A stretch of 64,000 nt of DNA, taken from assembly GCF_008329905.1 (NCBI RefSeq), contig NZ_CP032155.1:1922001-1986000 (forward strand). Direction: 5' to 3'. Both the position numbers and the translations under genes were made by a program. The notes below the pieces were generated by a model that saw nothing but the letters and a program-made list of their open reading frames with translations, was not told where the DNA came from and ran no database searches. The DNA is from Mycobacterium sp. ELW1 (GTDB lineage: Bacteria; Actinomycetota; Actinomycetes; Mycobacteriales; Mycobacteriaceae). Shown here one piece after another: positions 16,908 to 25,350 of this stretch. The stretch's first letter is position 1. Every line of letters starts with the position of its first letter.

Positions 16908-18002
16908 TCAGTGTGTTCCGACACCGGCGGGGATGTCTATGCCGTAGAGCGCCGCGGCGTTGCGCCAGCAGACTTTCTCGCGCTGCTCGGCGGTCCACGC
17001 GCTGGGCAGCGCGCGGACATCGCCGCAATGCCAGTGCGGATAGCTCGAGCCGAACATCAGCATGTCCTCCTTGCCGGTGAAGGACAGCCATTCGTCGGCG
17101 AACTCGGCTTCGCCCGGCCCGTCGAGGCTGTTGTGGATGAAGTGGACGTGCCCGGGTAGATAGTCACTCGGCATCTTCGGCGCCCACGGGGTTTGTTCCA
17201 GGTGCGGCCGTCCGAAGCAGTCCATCCGCCACGTGAACGGTGTCAACATGTCACCGGCGCCGTCGGCGAACACGAACTTCAGGTCAGGCATGCGCTCGAA
17301 CACGCCCTCGGCGATCAGGTTCAGCAGGTGGTAGATGTAGCTCAGTGAGCTGAAGCCCAGGTACTGCTCGTAGGTCCTGGTATGCCCGGACGGCGTCGGG
17401 GGGAACGCGATGCCCTCACCGGTTTCGATATGGGTGGCCACCGGCAGGCCCGCGTCGACGGCCGCTTCCCACAGATCCCAGAACTGCGGCTTGCCGTAGA
17501 GCTCCCGGGACTGCATCGGGATGCCGATCTGGACGACGCGCGGGTGATCTTTGTACTTCTCGATCTCCCGCAGCGCGCCGCGGATGTCGTCAGGGTTGAC
17601 CCGGATGGTGCCACGGAAGCGCTCACCGAATTCGGCATGATCCAGCCAGCGCGACACCATCATCTCGTTGTGCGCGGCCAGGATCGCCGTGCCCAGGTGC
17701 CGGTCGGGCATGATGCCGCGGCCCATCGGATGCAACACCGCGACGTCGACTCCGCGATCGTCGAACAGCTGCTGGGCAACGAAGGCGGGGTCGGAACCCG
17801 GGTACTGACGATCCGGCCCGCGCGTCCCCTCCAGGTATTCGCCGCCGGGTGCGCCGTACCAGTCCATTTCGTAGTCGGGGAAGCCGCGGCTCTTGAACGG
17901 CTCCCGCATCACGCCCCGCAACTCAGGCGTGGACCCGAAGAAAATGTGCACGCTCGCGTCGATGACGGGAGTCGTCGTCCCGTCGCGGTGCTCTATCACC
18001 AA
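16908..18002 (-). CDS. Amidohydrolase family protein (COG2159)
   Basis: A 364-residue TIM-barrel metal-dependent hydrolase. Visible motifs are PVIDASVHIFFGS at the start (where the usual DxHxH is reduced to ASVHIFF), ATHIETGEG, VFADGAGDMLTPFTWRMD and the C-terminal MFGSSYPHWHCGD. It is diverged from the adjacent amidohydrolase, and its first metal ligand pair is incomplete. The start may be TTG 18002 or GTG 17999; GGAAGG lies upstream. It heads the 14433-18002 operon, and the inverted repeat at 18053-18067 lies about 50 bp upstream. Confidence 0.87.
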   Translation of the reverse strand: MVIEHRDGTTTPVIDASVHIFFGSTPELRGVMREPFKSRGFPDYEMDWYGAPGGEYLEGTRGPDRQYPGSDPAFVAQQLFDDRGVDVAVLHPMGRGIMPDRHLGTAILAAHNEMMVSRWLDHAEFGERFRGTIRVNPDDIRGALREIEKYKDHPRVVQIGIPMQSRELYGKPQFWDLWEAAVDAGLPVATHIETGEGIAFPPTPSGHTRTYEQYLGFSSLSYIYHLLNLIAEGVFERMPDLKFVFADGAGDMLTPFTWRMDCFGRPHLEQTPWAPKMPSDYLPGHVHFIHNSLDGPGEAEFADEWLSFTGKEDMLMFGSSYPHWHCGDVRALPSAWTAEQREKVCWRNAAALYGIDIPAGVGTH

Positions 18003-18052
18003 AGCCGCCTTCCGGAGGTCCGTCTGCGAGTAAACCCGAGTTCTTCAGTAGC

Positions 18053-18067
18053 AAGAATACTGTTCTC
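18053..18067. promoter_or_regulatory. GAGAA-N5-TTCTC-type inverted repeat in a divergent promoter region
   Basis: AAGAATACTGTTCTC. Arms AAGAA and TTCTC pair except at the outermost base. Read on the minus strand, TATTCT inside it is a plausible -10 for the amidohydrolase operon. A second element GAACC-TGC-GGTTC lies at 18159-18171, nearer the plus-strand ACAD gene. Confidence 0.45.
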
Positions 18068-18227
18068 ACGATTGAGAGTAGAACCTCATTACCACTTTGC
18101 CTCAACCGACCGTAGGCAGCAAGCAAATCAGCCGGTAGAGTGCGATACCGTCTTAGGAGAACCTGCGGTTCACTAATAGAGAATCAGATTTCCATTCGGG
18201 TGCTCTGACCCGGGTAGGAGGCGGCGA

Positions 18228-19220
18228 GTGCTACTGGAATTCGATGCTGATCAGCGGTTGTGGCAGGACACCGTGCGTGACGCGGTGGCCAAGCAATGCC
18301 CCGCGTCGCTGATCCGCGGGATCGCCGAGGACGGCATCGACCCGACACCGTTGTGGGAGTCCTATGTGGACGCGGGTTGGACGGAGCTGGCCGACCCGGA
18401 GAACGCGGTCGAGCTGGCGATCGTGCTGGAGGAGTTCGGTCGGGCGACCGACCCGACGCCGTTCCTGGCCACCCTCACCCAGTTCGCGCCCCTGGCCGGT
18501 GATCGATACGACCCCCGGCAAGCCGGGACCGCGGTCTTCGACGGCATCACCGCCCATCGGGACAGCAGCGGGTGGGTGCTGGCCGGAACCTCCCGGTACG
18601 TGCTGGACGCCGACCGGGCGCAGAAGCTCGCGGTGGTGACCGACGCCGGCGTGTTCGTCGTCGACGCCGCCGTCGCCACGGTCACCCGGGTCTCGGTGTT
18701 CGATCCGGTCATGCACGTCGCCGACGTGACCTTCCCCGGCGTGGTGGTGTCCGACGACGATCGGGTGCACGCCGACTCTGAGCGGGCTCGCCACGTCGCC
18801 TTGACCGGAGTCGCGATCACGACGGTCGGGGCGTGTCAGCGGGTCCTCGACCTGGCTCTGCAGCACGTCCGAGATCGCCACCAGTTCGGAGTGCCGATCG
18901 GCTCTTTCCAAGCGGTGCAACACAAAGCGGTCGACATGCACGTCGCGATCGAACGGGCCCGCGCGCTGGCCTACTTCGCCGCGCTGACCATCAGCGCGGA
19001 CGATCCGCGCCGCCGGCTGGCCGCCGCGATGGCGAAAGCGGCGGCCGGCGACTGCCAGTCGGTGGTCTTCCGCCATGGCCTGCAACTGTTCGGCGCAATG
19101 GGATTCACCTGGGAGAACGACGTTCAATTCGCGCTCAAGCGCGCCAAATCCGGCGAGCTCATGCTGGGTGGCGCCGCCGAGCATCGCGCCGTGATCGCCG
19201 ACGAGTACAGGGAACTGTAG
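18228..19220 (+). CDS. Acyl-CoA dehydrogenase, short form (probable heteromer subunit)
   Basis: At 330 residues it is shorter than a normal ACAD. The N-terminal helical domain is brief and the middle beta-domain poorly conserved (VLAGTSRYVLDADRAQKLAVV). The C-terminal bundle is recognisable: RHQFGVPIGSFQAVQHKAVDMHV, QLFGAMGFTWENDVQFALKRAKS. The catalytic YEGTxE motif is missing. GTG 18228 has AGGAGG 6 nt upstream. The next gene encodes a second ACAD and starts on the base after this stop. Such adjacent pairs are known in mycobacteria to form alpha2beta2 enzymes for steroid-side-chain-like substrates. Confidence 0.88.
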   Translation: MLLEFDADQRLWQDTVRDAVAKQCPASLIRGIAEDGIDPTPLWESYVDAGWTELADPENAVELAIVLEEFGRATDPTPFLATLTQFAPLAGDRYDPRQAGTAVFDGITAHRDSSGWVLAGTSRYVLDADRAQKLAVVTDAGVFVVDAAVATVTRVSVFDPVMHVADVTFPGVVVSDDDRVHADSERARHVALTGVAITTVGACQRVLDLALQHVRDRHQFGVPIGSFQAVQHKAVDMHVAIERARALAYFAALTISADDPRRRLAAAMAKAAAGDCQSVVFRHGLQLFGAMGFTWENDVQFALKRAKSGELMLGGAAEHRAVIADEYREL

Positions 19221-20399
19221 ATGCAACTTTCATTCGATCCCGACGTCGAGACGTTTCGCGACGAGTTCAGTGCGTTCCTGGACGCCAATCTGCCGACCGA
19301 GGCCGAGACCCAAGAGCGGCCGCGGTCGGTGTCCCACATGCCGGCCTGGGCGCGACGCTGGCAGCGGCTGCTGTTCGACAACGGATGGCTGCTGCCCGGA
19401 CAGCCGCCCGAGTTCGGCGGCCGCAACGCCTCGATCCTGCAGCAGTTCGTTCATCTCGAGGAGCTCTGCCGCCGCAGGATCTATCACAGCTTCAATCCGC
19501 AGGGCGTGAATATCATTGCGGCATCGCTGATCTCATTCGGATCTGACGAGCAGAAGCACCACTGGGCGGTGCCGGTGCTCAAGGGGGAGAAGACCGCGTC
19601 GTTGGGGATGAGCGAGCCGAGTGCGGGCTCGGACCTGGCCTCGCTGCGCACCCGCGCAGTCCGCGACGGCGACCACTTCGTGGTGAACGGCCAGAAGGTG
19701 TGGACCTCCGGCGCCCACGACGCCGATTTCCTGCTGACGTTCGTCCGGACCGACCCGGACGCCCCCAAGCACAAGGGCATCAGTGTGCTGCTGATCCCGA
19801 CCGACCTGCCCGGGGTGGTCTGCCGGCCGTTCGCGTCGATCTGCGGGATCGACGACAAGGACTTCAACGAGGTGTTCTTCACCGATGTCCGCGTCCCGGC
19901 CGAGAACCTGGTCGGTCCGCTCAACGGCGGATGGGGTGTGGCCAACGGATCACTGGGCCATGAACGCACGATGATGTGGCTGGGCTTCGCCGACCGGATC
20001 GCCAACATGATCGGGGACTTCGAGCCGAAGACGCCGCTGGAGAAAGACCAGTACGCGTCGATGATCATGGACTACCAGGCGCTGCGCCTGATGGGTTCTT
20101 CAGGACTGGCCAAGGCTGCACGCGGGGAAACCGATGTGGCCTCGGTGTCGGTGGTCAAGCTGTTCGGTTCCGAGGCCGAGCTGCGAGCGTCCGAATACGC
20201 GCTCACGGCAAGCGGATCCGACGGCCTGGTACACCCGTCCAGCACCGGGCCCTATGCGCACCTCAACCTGGACCACTACTTCGCCAGCTGGTTCGAGCGC
20301 CATGCCCGCAGTTTCTCCGGAACGATCGCCGGGGGTACCTCGGAGATCCAGCGCAACATCATCGCTCAGCAGGTGCTGAGCCTGCCCCGGTCGAAGTAG
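19221..20399 (+). CDS. Acyl-CoA dehydrogenase (probable partner of the preceding subunit)
   Basis: A 392-residue ACAD with the full motif set: GMSEPSAGSDLASLRT, VNGQKVWTSGAHDADF, FFTDVRVPAENLVG, and the C-terminus FSGTIAGGTSEIQRNIIAQQVL. It has the conserved GTSEIQ segment that its partner at 18228 lacks, which fits a division of roles in a heterotetramer. The ATG follows the upstream stop with no gap. No further gene follows for 1 kb. Likely substrate: a bulky or branched acyl-CoA, by analogy. Confidence 0.92.
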   Translation: MQLSFDPDVETFRDEFSAFLDANLPTEAETQERPRSVSHMPAWARRWQRLLFDNGWLLPGQPPEFGGRNASILQQFVHLEELCRRRIYHSFNPQGVNIIAASLISFGSDEQKHHWAVPVLKGEKTASLGMSEPSAGSDLASLRTRAVRDGDHFVVNGQKVWTSGAHDADFLLTFVRTDPDAPKHKGISVLLIPTDLPGVVCRPFASICGIDDKDFNEVFFTDVRVPAENLVGPLNGGWGVANGSLGHERTMMWLGFADRIANMIGDFEPKTPLEKDQYASMIMDYQALRLMGSSGLAKAARGETDVASVSVVKLFGSEAELRASEYALTASGSDGLVHPSSTGPYAHLNLDHYFASWFERHARSFSGTIAGGTSEIQRNIIAQQVLSLPRSK

Positions 20400-20496
20400 A
20401 CCGTCGGACACAGCCCCACCCGCGCGCGACGCGTGAATCCAGGCTGCGTCAGGCCCACCGTCGGCGCTCCTGGAGCACTCGTCGCACGCCTGGTGA

Positions 20497-20512
20497 GGGC
20501 AGCTTTCTGCCC
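20497..20512 (+). terminator. Hairpin downstream of the ACAD pair
   Basis: GGGCAG-CTTT-CTGCCC: a perfect 6 bp stem about 100 bp after the stop at 20399, without a T run. Possible intrinsic terminator. Confidence 0.3.
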
Positions 20513-21358
20513 AGGGGTTAATTCGCGCGCGCGGCGGGTATAGAGCTCTCACTTGATCGGATCCACGGTGCTGAAAACCTGCCGGCGCCGCACCGAGAGT
20601 CGTTTGCTGACCGACTTCTGACGTCGTCAAGGGGCTCTGAGGAATTCTCAGGTTATTCCGAGTTGCGCAGGCCTATGAATGGGCCGCAGTTAACTCACTC
20701 TGCAAGCAAAATGGTGATAATCAAGCGCTCCCAGCGAATATTTATCGCGCCAAGGATCGCTCGCGTTACCCGAGTCGCGGAACTCGTCACCAGGGCACTC
20801 CCTGACTGGTCCTGCCTGTACTCCACTCTGAACTGCGTTGACCGCGATGTTCCCCATCGCGATCCGGTTCAAACCGGTTTCTGCAAACTGGTAGGGCTGC
20901 TGAGCATGCATCGCGGTGAGCGCCCCACGGACCGGGCCCCGAGCCGCCCAGCGGCGTGTCGCGCCTGCGATTCGCGGTGAATTTTTCTCGGGGGCCGGAA
21001 CGCCGGTCTGCCAGCAGCAGCGAACGAGACGGCAGCTCACAACTGGCGCACAGGTTCTTGCTGACCGTTCGCTTAGCTCACGATTTTGGGTGGCCGGACC
21101 ACGCCGGCCTCCGGGGTGGGCGCGGTGGGTCAGGGATGGGTCCGGCTACCTCATTAGGCGTGCTTAGGCGCTATGCGGTCCGCGGCCGGGGGTCCCGCGG
21201 AGGCGGACTCTCGCCGCAACGGCAGCTGACGCACAACTATTTGCTGTAACTATATATGCGTACCCGTTAAATAAACTGGGCTAATTTCGATCTAGCTAAC
21301 TCGAATGGATATGGTCACGGATTTGGCACAGCAACGCCAAAAAACTGAGAGCAAACAC

Positions 21359-21388
21359 TTGGCTACTTAGGTTCTTCTCAGGTATGTT
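21359..21388 (+). promoter_or_regulatory. Possible promoter of the repeat protein
   Basis: TTGGCT (21359-21364), an 18 bp spacer and TATGTT (21383-21388), with GAAGGGA and ATG 21427 downstream. The match is moderate. Confidence 0.35.
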
Positions 21389-21426
21389 CGCGTTTGTCGG
21401 GGCACAGCCATTTTGAAGGGATAGTC

Positions 21427-24400
21427 ATGGACGTTGCTGTTCGGTCGTATCTGACCGCGGGGGTGGCAGTCTTCGGGGCCAGCGCGATTGTGCTGGCGCC
21501 CATCCAGGTGACACCGCCGGATCTCCATCTGGTGCGTGATCGCGCTATGTCGGCTCTTGCCGATGTCTCACTGTCCTCACTGGAAGACGTGATCCAAGCC
21601 ATCAACAACGGGTGGAACGGTGTGAAGGGCGGACTCAACGCCCTCAACAGCGCCGCTGACACCGCGATCACACAATTCGGTGATGCCCTTCAGGCGACTC
21701 TGATCTCCGGAATCGGTTCGGGCAACACTGCTCTGCAGTCCGTCGTCGACGGACTGCTCGACGGCGGAAGCACACTCGCCCGCGCGGTCGACAACGCCAT
21801 CGCCGCATTCCCGAACCCGCAGGCGTTCATCGACGCGGTGGTTCAGGCCTTCGCCAACATCGATGTCAATCTCGGGCTGGCGCTCCAGGCCGCGCTGAAT
21901 GCGGCACTGAACCTGAACCTGGCGCTGGACCTGAACGCGGAGGCGCTGGCCAATGCCTTGATCGCCGGCGGTGCCGCTCTTGCCGCGGCATTCAACGCCG
22001 CCGTCGCGGGCTTCCCGACCCCGGCCGATTTCGCGGCGGCGTTCGAGGCCGCGCTGTCCGCCGTCAACCCCACGCTCGGCATCGTCGCCAACGTGATCAC
22101 CAACCTCACCGGTGCGCTGGGCGACGTCGTCCTTGCGGCGATCACGGCCAAGGTCGACATGTTCCAGGCGGTGCTCACCGCACTTGCTGACAGTGGCAGC
22201 GCCCTGTTCGCGGCCTTCCAGGCTGCGCTGTCGGCGTTCCCGAACCCCGCGGCGTTCATCACCACGCTGGTTCAGGCCTTCACCAACATCAACGCCAACC
22301 TGGGCCTGCAGCTGATGCTCGCGCTCCAGGGCGAGATCAACAGCGTGGGTGACCTCCTCCAGGCTCTGGTCAACGGTGGCGTCACCCTGGCCGCGGCGTT
22401 CAACGCAGCCCTGGGCGATTTCCCGAGCCCGGAGGCCTTCGTCAACGCACTCACCGGTGCGCTGGCCGCGCTCAACCCCACGCTGGGTGTGCTCGCGAAC
22501 GCGTTCACCACGTTCACGGGTCAGTTGGCGACCACGATCCAGGCCGGAATTGCGGCCGGGCTCACCGGTTTCCAGGCGCTGCTCGATGCGCTCGGTAACC
22601 CGCTGAGCGCGCTGTCGGCAGCATTCCAGGCGGCGCTGGCCGCGTTCCCGAACCCGCAGGCGTTCTTCAACGCTCTGGTTCAGGCGTTCGGCAATATCGA
22701 CGTCAACCTGGGTCTGGCACTGCAGGCCATCATCAACGCCTCGATCGACGGCCCGCAGGCCTTCCTCGAAGCGCTGATCTCGGGTGGGGCAGCACTGGCG
22801 GCGGCATTCAACGCCGCACTGGCCAACTTCCCGAGCCCGCAGGCCTTCGTCGACGCCCTGGTCGGAGCTTTCGCGGCGCTCAACCCCACGTTGGGCATCC
22901 TGGCCGACGCGTTCACCACCTTCACCGGCCAGCTGGCGACCACGATCCAGGCCGGAATTGCGGCCGGGCTCACCGGTTTCCAGGCCCTGCTGAATGCCCT
23001 CGGCAACCCGCTGAGCGCACTGTCGGCAGCCTTCCAGGCGGCGCTCGAGCTGTTCCCGAACCCGCAGGCGTTCTTCAACGCTCTGGTTCAGGCGTTCGGA
23101 AACATCGACGTGAACCTGGGTCTGGCACTGCAGGCCATCATCAACGCCTCGATCGACGGCCCGCAGGCCTTCCTCGAAGCGCTGATCTCGGGTGGGGCGG
23201 CACTGGCGGCGGCGTTCAACGCGGCACTGGCCAACTTCCCGAGCCCGCAGGCCTTCGTCGACGCGCTCACCGGAGCGCTGGCGGCGATCAACCCGACCCT
23301 GGGCATCCTGGCCAACGCGTTGACCACGTTCACCGGTCAGCTGGCGACCACGATCCAGGCCGGAATTGCGGCCGGGCTCACCGGTTTCCAGGCACTGCTC
23401 GACGCTCTGGGTAACCCGCTGAGCGCGCTGTCGGCGGCCTTCCAGGCAGCGTTGGCGGCGTTCCCGAACCCGCAGGCGTTCATCAACGCTCTGGTTCAGG
23501 CGTTCAGCAACATCGACGTCAACTTGGGTCTGGCCTTGCAGGCCGCGCTCAACATCGGCGTCGACGGGCTGCAGGGATTCGTGGACGCTCTGGTCAACGG
23601 TGGAGCGCAGCTGGCGGCGGCGTTCAACGCCGCACTGGCCAACTTCCCGAGCCCGCAGGCGTTCGTCGATGCCCTGGTCGGAGCTTTCGCGGCGATCAAC
23701 CCGGCGTTGGGTGTGCTGGCCAACGCGTTCACCACGTTCACCGGTCAGCTGAACGCGACCATCCAGGCCGGAATTGCGGCCGGGCTCACCGGATTCCAGG
23801 CGTTGCTCGACGCGCTGGGTAACCCGCTGAGCGCGCTGTCGGCAGCGTTCCAGGCAGCACTGGAGGCGTTCCCGAACCCGCAGGCGTTCATCAACGCTCT
23901 GGTTCAGGCGTTCGGCAACATCGACGTCAACCTGGGTCTGGCACTGCAGGCCATCATCAACGCCTCGATCGACGGCCCGCAGGCCTTCCTCGAAGCGCTG
24001 GTGTCGGGCGGGGCGGCACTGGCGGCGGCGTTCAACGCCGCACTGGCCAACTTCCCGAGCCCGCAGGCGTTCGTGCAGGCGTTCGCCAACGCATTGGCGG
24101 CGCTGAACCCGACGTTGGGCATCCTGGCCAACGCGTTCACCACGTTCACCGGTCAGCTGGCCACCACCATCCAGGCCGGCATCGCGGCCGGTGGGACAGC
24201 GTTCCAGGCAGTGCTCGACGCACTCGCCAACGGGGCCACCGCGCTGTCGGCGGCGTTCCAGGCGGCTCTGGCTGCCTTCCCGAACCCGCAGGCGTTCGTC
24301 AACGCGCTGATCAACGCCATCGGCAACATCAATGTCGACCTGGCGCTGGCGTTGCAGGCCGCGCTGAACGTGAACCTTGATGGGGCACAGGCGATCATCG

Positions 24401-25287
24401 ACGCGTTGGCCAACGGAGGTGCACAGCTGGCCGCGGCCTTCAACGCGGCTCTGAGCAACCTCCCGAGTCCGGCGGCGTTCGTCAACGCCGTCACCGGAGC
24501 GCTTGGTGGTGGCCTCGAGGTCGCCCAGCAGGTGTTCAACCAGGGCGCAGCAGCACTTCAGGCTGGAATCGACGCCGGTGTGCAGGTGGGCAACCAGCTC
24601 CTCAATGCACTCGGCAACGGGCTGGTCCAGGGCGGTGCGGCTCTGAACGCGGCGATCAACGCCGCGCTGGCGGCCTTCCCGAACCCGGAGATCGTGGTCA
24701 ACGCGCTTGCGAACGCGGGCGCACAGATCGCCGCAGGGCTGAACACCCTGGTCAAGTCGATCAATGCGAGCCTGGGGATCAACATCAGCTTCAACATCGG
24801 TGGCATTCACATCGGTGGCGGTATCAACGCCGGTGGTGGAGCGGGTGCTGCGGCCTTGGCCGCGGCCGGTGCCACGGCTGGTGCCGCGGCGGGGGCCGCC
24901 ACCAAGGTGGCGGGTGTCAACGACACGGCAACGAGCACCAGCGGCAATGCGCCGACTGTCTCGCTGAATGTCGCGGATTCCCCGGCGCCGACGTCCTCCA
25001 AGACGACGGCACCGAGCACGAAGGTCTCGGCTCCCAAGCTGAACCTTCCTGCACCGCCGAAGATCTCGTTGCCCTCGGCACCGAAGATCTCGCTCCCCGC
25101 GCCGCCGAAGATCTCGCTGCCTGCGCCGCCGAAGGTGTCGCTGCCGTCGCTGCCGAAGCCGTCGACCAAGGGATCCTCGGATACCAAGGCCGGCACCAAG
25201 GCCGACAGCTCCAGCAAGGGCTCGGACTCGGGTTCGGGCTCGGCCAAGAGCGGATCCGCCGGCAGTGCGAAGAAGGGCGCTGCCTAA
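21427..25287 (+). CDS. Large alanine-rich tandem-repeat protein, probably exported
   Basis: The 1286-residue protein is of unknown function. Residues 1-35 (MDVAVRSYLTAGVAVFGASAIVLAPI and on) form a hydrophobic export signal or anchor. About residues 99-1050 are seven tandem units, mostly 136 residues, built round AFQAALAAFPNPQAF, NIDVNLGLALQA, GAALAAAFNAALANFPSPQAF and TFTGQLATTIQAGIAA; they read as amphipathic helices. A Gly/Ala segment follows, then four to five copies of a PPKISLPA-like Pro/Lys motif and a Ser/Gly/Lys tail. No cysteine or enzyme motif is seen. It stands alone between a 1 kb gap and a strong terminator. A cell-wall or surface role is inferred. Confidence 0.85.
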   Translation: MDVAVRSYLTAGVAVFGASAIVLAPIQVTPPDLHLVRDRAMSALADVSLSSLEDVIQAINNGWNGVKGGLNALNSAADTAITQFGDALQATLISGIGSGNTALQSVVDGLLDGGSTLARAVDNAIAAFPNPQAFIDAVVQAFANIDVNLGLALQAALNAALNLNLALDLNAEALANALIAGGAALAAAFNAAVAGFPTPADFAAAFEAALSAVNPTLGIVANVITNLTGALGDVVLAAITAKVDMFQAVLTALADSGSALFAAFQAALSAFPNPAAFITTLVQAFTNINANLGLQLMLALQGEINSVGDLLQALVNGGVTLAAAFNAALGDFPSPEAFVNALTGALAALNPTLGVLANAFTTFTGQLATTIQAGIAAGLTGFQALLDALGNPLSALSAAFQAALAAFPNPQAFFNALVQAFGNIDVNLGLALQAIINASIDGPQAFLEALISGGAALAAAFNAALANFPSPQAFVDALVGAFAALNPTLGILADAFTTFTGQLATTIQAGIAAGLTGFQALLNALGNPLSALSAAFQAALELFPNPQAFFNALVQAFGNIDVNLGLALQAIINASIDGPQAFLEALISGGAALAAAFNAALANFPSPQAFVDALTGALAAINPTLGILANALTTFTGQLATTIQAGIAAGLTGFQALLDALGNPLSALSAAFQAALAAFPNPQAFINALVQAFSNIDVNLGLALQAALNIGVDGLQGFVDALVNGGAQLAAAFNAALANFPSPQAFVDALVGAFAAINPALGVLANAFTTFTGQLNATIQAGIAAGLTGFQALLDALGNPLSALSAAFQAALEAFPNPQAFINALVQAFGNIDVNLGLALQAIINASIDGPQAFLEALVSGGAALAAAFNAALANFPSPQAFVQAFANALAALNPTLGILANAFTTFTGQLATTIQAGIAAGGTAFQAVLDALANGATALSAAFQAALAAFPNPQAFVNALINAIGNINVDLALALQAALNVNLDGAQAIIDALANGGAQLAAAFNAALSNLPSPAAFVNAVTGALGGGLEVAQQVFNQGAAALQAGIDAGVQVGNQLLNALGNGLVQGGAALNAAINAALAAFPNPEIVVNALANAGAQIAAGLNTLVKSINASLGINISFNIGGIHIGGGINAGGGAGAAALAAAGATAGAAAGAATKVAGVNDTATSTSGNAPTVSLNVADSPAPTSSKTTAPSTKVSAPKLNLPAPPKISLPSAPKISLPAPPKISLPAPPKVSLPSLPKPSTKGSSDTKAGTKADSSSKGSDSGSGSAKSGSAGSAKKGAA
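21721..24576 (+). repeat. Tandem array of 408 bp coding repeats
   Basis: Units start at 21721 (429 bp), 22150, 22558, 22966, 23374, 23782 (408 bp each) and 24190 (387 bp), with a degenerate eighth unit after 24577. Units 3, 4 and 6 share long stretches nearly identical at the DNA level, including synonymous sites, for example around 22680-22800, 23088-23208 and 23904-24024. This points to recent duplication or gene conversion. Confidence 0.88.
25033..25161 (+). repeat. Short Pro/Lys repeats near the C-terminus of the repeat protein
   Basis: The coding motif PPKISLPA and variants (PKLNLPA, APKISLPA, PPKVSLPS) recurs about five times every 8 residues, followed by a Ser/Gly/Lys-rich tail. This is typical of an extended, wall-spanning or polyanion-binding tail; role inferred. 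Confidence 0.75.
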
Positions 25288-25301
25288 CCAGCACGAAACG
25301 A

Positions 25302-25335
25302 ACTGTGGCCCTCTCCGAAAGGAGGGGGCCACAGT
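25302..25335. terminator. Bidirectional terminator between convergent genes
   Basis: Perfect 10 bp arms ACTGTGGCCC and GGGCCACAGT, extended inward by CTCC/GGAG around a short A-rich loop. It lies 15 bp after the repeat-protein stop and 16 bp before the P450 stop on the other strand. Confidence 0.85.
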
Positions 25336-25350
25336 CGTTGGTGCGACCGT

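Larger units (their letters stand above)
20400..21426. other. 1 kb stretch with no convincing gene
   Basis: No reading frame here has a plausible protein. The left part holds hairpins: GGGCAG-CTTT-CTGCCC (20497-20512), CGCGATG-TTCCC-CATCGCG (20843-20861) and CCGGTT-CA-AACCGG (20864-20877). From about 21235 the DNA is clearly AT-richer and leads into the promoter of the repeat protein. No tRNA cloverleaf, insertion sequence or attachment site was found by eye. Confidence 0.6.

Noticed and set aside
20663..20980. 105-residue frame in the 1 kb gap
   Set aside because: Mixed composition, no ribosome site, no domain-like pattern, and hairpins run through it; I treat the region as non-coding.
21721..24576. 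CRISPR-like regular spacing of repeats
   Set aside because: Units are 408 bp, in frame and coding; there are no short repeats with unique spacers and no cas genes.
21427..25287. PE-PGRS or PPE protein
   Set aside because: No N-terminal PE or PPE domain and no GGAGGX repeats; the repeat is Ala/Phe/Pro helical.
21577..25332. 1251-residue frame antisense to the repeat protein
   Set aside because: It mirrors the repeats of the sense gene, is extremely Arg/Gln-rich and has no start signal; the sense frame has signal peptide, ribosome site and terminator.
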